A stretch of DNA of 64,000 nt, taken from assembly GCA_004154925.1 (NCBI GenBank), contig QJNS01000155.1, positions 120,609 to 184,608 of the forward strand. The letters are read 5' to 3'. The notes beneath the pieces are model-generated. The model made no database searches and was not told the DNA's origin. It worked only from the letters and a program-made list of their open reading frames with translations. Source of the stretch: Monosporascus cannonballus. Its lineage: Eukaryota > Ascomycota > Sordariomycetes > Xylariales. Below are positions 60,105 to 64,000 of the stretch, in pieces (within the stretch, counting starts at the first letter, position 1; the number at the start of each line of letters is the position of its first letter). The translations under genes were made by a program, and so were the position numbers.

Positions 60105-60338
60105 CCAGGACAACCCAGGTTCCCCGCAAAGTAGTTGTCCCGGCTGCCCCAGAGGTAGTCGTTGACTTATGCGAAGTTATATATATCCGTGAAGGCGACA
60201 AATGGACGGGGGATTTGGAGTTGGGCAAAGCAACTTCCTTTGCACTTACTTACCCACGCACCCGCCCTATATTTGTCTGGTGGATGAAATTCCTGCTCCA
60301 AGTCTAGCTCAACGTTTACATATTTTCAGCGGCCAGCC

Positions 60339-61472
60339 ATGGCCTCCCCACCGGCCCCCCTCACAGAGGCGGAGAAGGAGTTCTTCCTCGCGAACGGCTA
60401 CATCAAGCTCAGCAACTGCTTCACGCAGGAGCAGGCGGACGACATGACCAAGGGGGTGTGGGCGCGCCTCGGCATGTCGCCGACGGACAAGGGCACTTGG
60501 ACGCAGGAGCGGGTGCACATGCCATCGCACCGGTCCTTCGACGCGGCGACGTTCGCGCCGCGCGCGTGGGCGGCCATCTGCGAGCTCTGCGGCGGCGAGG
60601 ACCGTGTTGACCCGCGCTCGCGCGAGTGGCGGGACTCGCTGATCGTCAACCTCGGCACGCCCGAGACGGAGCGCCGCGGGCCCACCCCGCCCAAGGACCT
60701 CGACGAGTGGCACGTCGACGGCGACTTCTTCGTCCACTACCTCGACAGCCCCGATCAGGCGCTGCTCGTCATCCCGCTGTTCACCGACATCGCGCCCGGC
60801 GGCGGCGGCACCGGTAAGCGATTTCTGGAGTTATTCCTTCCCATCTTCTTTAGTTTGAGCGCACAAATTCCCAAGTGCAGACTTTCAGGAGACGATCGCT
60901 CCCGAAACATGTCTCATGACCCCCTGTTATTTACCAAGTTGACCAGGATAGGGCATTTACTGACTCCGGATGTTGTAGTGCTGTGCCCCGACGCCATCCC
61001 CAAGGTCGCGCGGCACCTCTACGAGCACCCCGAGGGCGTCTCGCCGCGCATGCGGACGAGATCCGACCCGGCCTTCGCGGAGGAGGGCGCCCTCGAGTGG
61101 TACGAGGAGGTGGTGCGGGGTTGCGACGACGGCTCGTTCGTCGAGGCCACTGGCAGGGTCGGGGACGTCTACCTGCTGCACCCGATGATGATGCACTGCG
61201 CCGGCAGCAACGCGCTGCGGAACGTGCGCATCATCACGAACCCGCCCGTGTTCTTGCGGGAGCCGCACCGTTTCGACAGGGAGGACGGGCGGTACAGCCT
61301 CGTAGAGCTCAAGACCATGCGGGGCATCGGGGAGGAGAACCTGAGGGGCTGGAAGATCACCATGCCACGGGAGAAGGTCGTCCCGGAGAGGCTCCGCATC
61401 CAGGAGGCGATGAGGCACGAGGAGCTCAAGAGGATGCAGGAGCTGAGAAATGACGTTGATGTGGCTGCCTGA
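60339..61472 (+). CDS. Phytanoyl-CoA dioxygenase-like Fe(II)/2-oxoglutarate oxygenase
   Basis: Belongs to the PhyH-type oxygenases, which use Fe(II), O2 and 2-oxoglutarate to hydroxylate small molecules. Exons are 60339-60813 and 60979-61472, giving 322 residues. The iron triad is visible: HVD at residues 125-127 in DEWHVDGDFF, and a distal His at 231 (or 226) in LLHPMMMHCAGSNALRNV. The Arg of NVRIITNPP is placed to bind 2-oxoglutarate. The intron has GTAAGC...TTGTAG borders. Removing it brings GGGGT directly onto VLCPDAIPKVA, as this family requires. The intron is 165 nt, a multiple of three with no stop, so an unspliced message would also stay open. Substrate is unknown; no biosynthetic cluster surrounds it. 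The ATG is supported by GGCCATGGCC. Confidence 0.85.
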   Translation: MASPPAPLTEAEKEFFLANGYIKLSNCFTQEQADDMTKGVWARLGMSPTDKGTWTQERVHMPSHRSFDAATFAPRAWAAICELCGGEDRVDPRSREWRDSLIVNLGTPETERRGPTPPKDLDEWHVDGDFFVHYLDSPDQALLVIPLFTDIAPGGGGTGKRFLELFLPIFFSLSAQIPKCRLSGDDRSRNMSHDPLLFTKLTRIGHLLTPDVVVLCPDAIPKVARHLYEHPEGVSPRMRTRSDPAFAEEGALEWYEEVVRGCDDGSFVEATGRVGDVYLLHPMMMHCAGSNALRNVRIITNPPVFLREPHRFDREDGRYSLVELKTMRGIGEENLRGWKITMPREKVVPERLRIQEAMRHEELKRMQELRNDVDVAA

Positions 61473-61982
61473 GTTATCCGGATGGCACATTCGACGATGG
61501 TGGCGCTCTATCTGGATGGAGATCACCCAGCTTCGAGAATGGCTTCTATGGAATTCCGGAGGGCATGGGCTGGCATTATCTGCTTGAACCGCGATATCCC
61601 TAAGTGTCCCGTCTCGGGCAAGCTATGTACTTTTCATGTAATACACGTATTTAGTAGATTGCAGTAAGCACTACCTAAAGTCAGAATTTCTTCATCACAG
61701 GTCTGGGTCTTCAGTTGTTTTCGGTTAGCGGTTTGAGTATGCTGGGGTTAAGGTACCTAGGTAGTTTAGGCGGGAATCCTTAGCGCCCGAACCGCTGGGA
61801 TTATAGCGTATGGGTTCACTTGTCAGAATGCACCTGAAATTTGCATACACCTTTTACTGCATCCTAAGCTGCCACTCGTTTAACGACGAGAAACTCTTGA
61901 GAGCGATCTAAAACCCATTTAGGTTGATAGGACCGAGACTGCTCCCAAGGATTGATCCTGCCCTGGAATTGCGCTAGGGCAA
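61473..61982. other. Spacer between the dioxygenase-like gene and DHFR
   Basis: About 510 bp between same-strand genes, with no supported gene and no named regulatory site. It includes a TACCTAGGTAG palindrome near 61,754, of unknown meaning. Confidence 0.45.
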
Positions 61983-62734
61983 ATGTCCAACGAAGCACCG
62001 GCCGGGATGCTTCCGCTCGAGTTGACGCTCGTCGTGGCCGCGACCCGGAACATGGGGATCGGCCGCGGGGGCACACTGCCGTGGACCGGGTTGAAGAAAG
62101 AGATGGCGTACTTCGCGAGAGTGACGAAACGCCTACCAAGCACTGTAAATGCCGAATCCTCCCTGCGGACCCAACGAAACTCGGCAGCCAATATGTATGC
62201 GCACGTGCTAACATGAGATCGCAGGCTCAGCCGCCGGCCATGAACGCCGTCATAATGGGGCGCAAGACCTGGGACAGCATACCGCCCAGGTTCCGGCCGC
62301 TGAAGGGCCGGCTCAACATCGTCATCAGCCGCTCCCACTCTGAGCAGCCGCCGCCGCCGGCGCGGGAGGTGGACGCCGAGACGGAGGCCGTGAGAGTGGG
62401 CTCGCTGGAGCAGGCTATGGAGTACCTCAAGTCTACCACAAGCGCAAGCCCGGCCGCGATGACCGGCCGGGTCTTCGTCATCGGAGGGGCGCAGATCTAC
62501 GGTGCGGCGCTGCGCTTGAGGGAGGCCAGGAGGGTGCTGCTGACGAGGGTGATGGATGATTTCGAGTGCGATACGTTCTTTCCCCTGGAACTGTCGGAGT
62601 CTCAGACCGGGGGTGCATGGGTGAAGAAGTCGAAGGAGGAGCTTGATGCGTGGACTGGCGAGGCGGTGCTAGAGGGCATACAGGAGGAGAACGGGACGAA
62701 ATATGAGTTCCAAATGTGGGAGAGGGTAGATTAG
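61983..62734 (+). CDS. DFR1: Dihydrofolate reductase
   Basis: NADPH-dependent reduction of dihydrofolate to tetrahydrofolate, feeding thymidylate, purine and methionine synthesis. Exons are 61983-62144 and 62225-62734, giving 223 residues, usual for fungal DHFR. The 80-bp intron (GTAAAT...ATCGCAG) has a GCTAAC branch-point string 14 bp before its end. Motifs run in order: LVVAATRNMGIGRGGTLPW, then LKKEMAYFARVT with the substrate-binding acidic residue. Next come NAVIMGRKTWDSIPPRFRPL, GRLNIVISRS and the cofactor-loop VFVIGGAQIYGAAL. The last part holds LLTRVMDDFECDTFFP and ends FQMWERVD. It converges with CBP3, the two stops lying 142 bp apart. Confidence 0.95.
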
Positions 62735-62876
62735 ACTTTTTATCTATAAAATCCCATGCTCGAAATCGTACATCTCTTCCCGAGACGAATGCTACATGCA
62801 CAAGAGTGGGACCAATTCCCACCAAATGCCGCCGATCCCCTACCTAATGCAATGTTGTCAAACAGCTATACATAAT

Positions 62877-63896
62877 CTACACGGCAGCTTTCTGAGCCGG
62901 CTTGGGCGACGGCGCCAATTGCCCTTCGAGCTCCCTCGCGGGTATGTCCACGGTGGCCAGCTCGTTCTTCGCGGGCCACTTGAAGCTATTCTGGGCTTGG
63001 AAGAACAGGGCCTCGTCGGGCATCTGGTCGAGCATCTTGAGGCAGAGGCGCATCCAGCTGACGATGGCGGCCAGCGCGCGCACGTCGACGTCCTCGCGGG
63101 CCTTGAACAGGTTCCTCCACAGCGCGGCCGCCAGGACCGGGTCGCCCTTGACCACGCCCTCGTCGTACGCCACGATGACGCCGCGCCACTGCACGAAGAG
63201 GTCCTTGAGGTACCTGTGCCGCAGCCCCCGCGAGTGCAGGCCGTGGTTGAGCTCCATCTTGTCCTCGGCGTCGAAGAAGAAGTGGTCGACGAGCTGCTTC
63301 TGCCACGACCGCGCCGCGTCGGGCTCGAGGTTCCGCAGACGCGCGAACACGAGGTACATGTGCAGCATGGTGACCTGCGACCAAGTGCTGAAGGTCGGCG
63401 GGAGTTTGAAGTCTAGTTTTTTCGAGAGGAGATGAGGGTTAGCTAAGCGCACGCATACAGGTTCCAGGTTGAAAACCAGATAGGTAGGTAGCTAGCTGGC
63501 TAGGGGGTCGAAAAGCTTCCTACCGCTATGCCACATCCCCGCCCCCTCGCCAATGTCCTCGCCCTCCGGCGTCTTGGGTATCGTGCCGGCCTTGATATCC
63601 GCGGGGCTGATCTTGTAGAGCGCCTCCTTTGCGCATGCCTTGTAGATGGCCTCAGTAGCGTGCACCACCCGATACGGCTCGACTTGTTTGGCGAACACCT
63701 TGCCGATAGCCTCGGCGACCTTTCCGGAACGTCGGGATGTGTTGTGATAGCTCCTCCTCGGGAAGGTTTGAAGCCTCAGTTGGCGGAGTATGTGTTGAGT
63801 CGCAGAAGAGGCGGCGGAGGCATGTTGAGCGTCCGCGGCGAGAGTTGCTTGTCGGCCGAGCAGACCCAGCTGCCGTCTGCAGCTGCGGCACGCCAT
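62877..63896 (-). CDS. CBP3: Mitochondrial ubiquinol-cytochrome c reductase chaperone Cbp3 (UQCC1)
   Basis: Cbp3 acts with Cbp6 at the mitochondrial ribosome to help translate and assemble cytochrome b into complex III. Minus-strand exons are 63896-63524 and 63412-62877, giving 302 residues. The 111-bp intron (GTAGGA...ACTAG, with GCTAAC inside) joins GAGMWHS to DFKLPPTFSTWSQVTMLHMY. The N-terminus (MACRSCRRQLGLLGRQ...) is rich in Arg, Ser and Ala with no acidic run, as in a matrix-targeting presequence. The conserved domain includes LVDHFFFDAEDKM, GLRHRYLKDLFVQWRG and the Trp-Arg of ALWRNLF. Other splice choices would break this domain. The C-terminal tail is Pro/Lys-rich and probably disordered. 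Confidence 0.9.
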
Positions 63897-64000
63897 TGCT
63901 ACCGGATTTCGATTAGATATGCAGGGACTGTTTGAGCTACCTCTACCATTGAACCCTCATCCAGTATCGGCTATCCGTATGCGCGCGTCGATATTTCGTG
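63897..64000. other. Start of the region upstream of CBP3, cut by the window edge
   Basis: Only about 100 bp of upstream sequence is present; nothing can be assigned. Confidence 0.4.

Noticed and set aside
1..64000. CRISPR array, bacterial operon or secondary-metabolite cluster
   Set aside because: The window is fungal; no regularly spaced repeats were seen, and no polyketide synthase, NRPS or terpene synthase genes accompany the dioxygenase-like gene.

Overview
The window comes from a filamentous ascomycete (Pezizomycotina, probably Sordariomycetes). Genes carry short introns of about 50-110 bp, with one each of 165 and 241 bp, GT/AG borders and CTAAC-type branch points. Nuclear housekeeping genes (DBP9, MOT1, SMC3, CBP3, DHFR) sit in normal-composition DNA. 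That DNA is broken up by very AT-rich, stop-riddled transposon remains with C-to-T/G-to-A decay, as expected from repeat-induced point mutation (RIP). The species cannot be named from the sequence alone.

Layout. 1-4.6 kb is a RIP-ruined block with a minus-strand Ty3/gypsy relic that runs off the left edge. 5.4-24.2 kb is the main gene island: DBP9 (ribosome biogenesis helicase), a disordered hypothetical protein with SUMO-interaction-like motifs, MOT1 (TBP-removing Swi2/Snf2 ATPase, minus strand), SMC3 (cohesin), and a gamma-glutamylcyclotransferase-like gene. MOT1 and SMC3 diverge from a 3-kb spacer. 25.4-39.3 kb is a decaying stretch. It holds a broken GNAT acetyltransferase, eroded minus-strand coding remnants, one intact 871-residue hypothetical gene with a C-terminal cysteine cluster, a 1.5-kb RIP-mutated DNA transposon (copy A), a truncated MFS transporter pseudogene and a DUF3632-like pseudogene.

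39.9-47.3 kb is a nested insertion. A pogo/Fot1-like DNA transposon with about 50-bp inverted ends and TA flanks is split by a 5.56-kb chromodomain-type Ty3/gypsy element with 190-bp LTRs and a GGYAA target duplication. 51.6-55.4 kb carries 6-phosphogluconolactonase and a HAD phosphatase of the 4-nitrophenylphosphatase/phosphoglycolate phosphatase group. 55.7-60.1 kb is a second copy (B) of the 1.5-kb transposon, interrupted by a 2.86-kb AT-rich insertion. 60.3-63.9 kb has a phytanoyl-CoA dioxygenase-like gene, dihydrofolate reductase and the mitochondrial complex III chaperone CBP3.

The genes do not form one pathway. The strongest candidate for something undescribed is the transposon family represented by copies A and B. 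It has inverted ends starting CAGGCGCTAGTC, 5-bp target duplications that both fit CCNGG, and a minus-strand reading-frame relic I could not assign to a known transposase.
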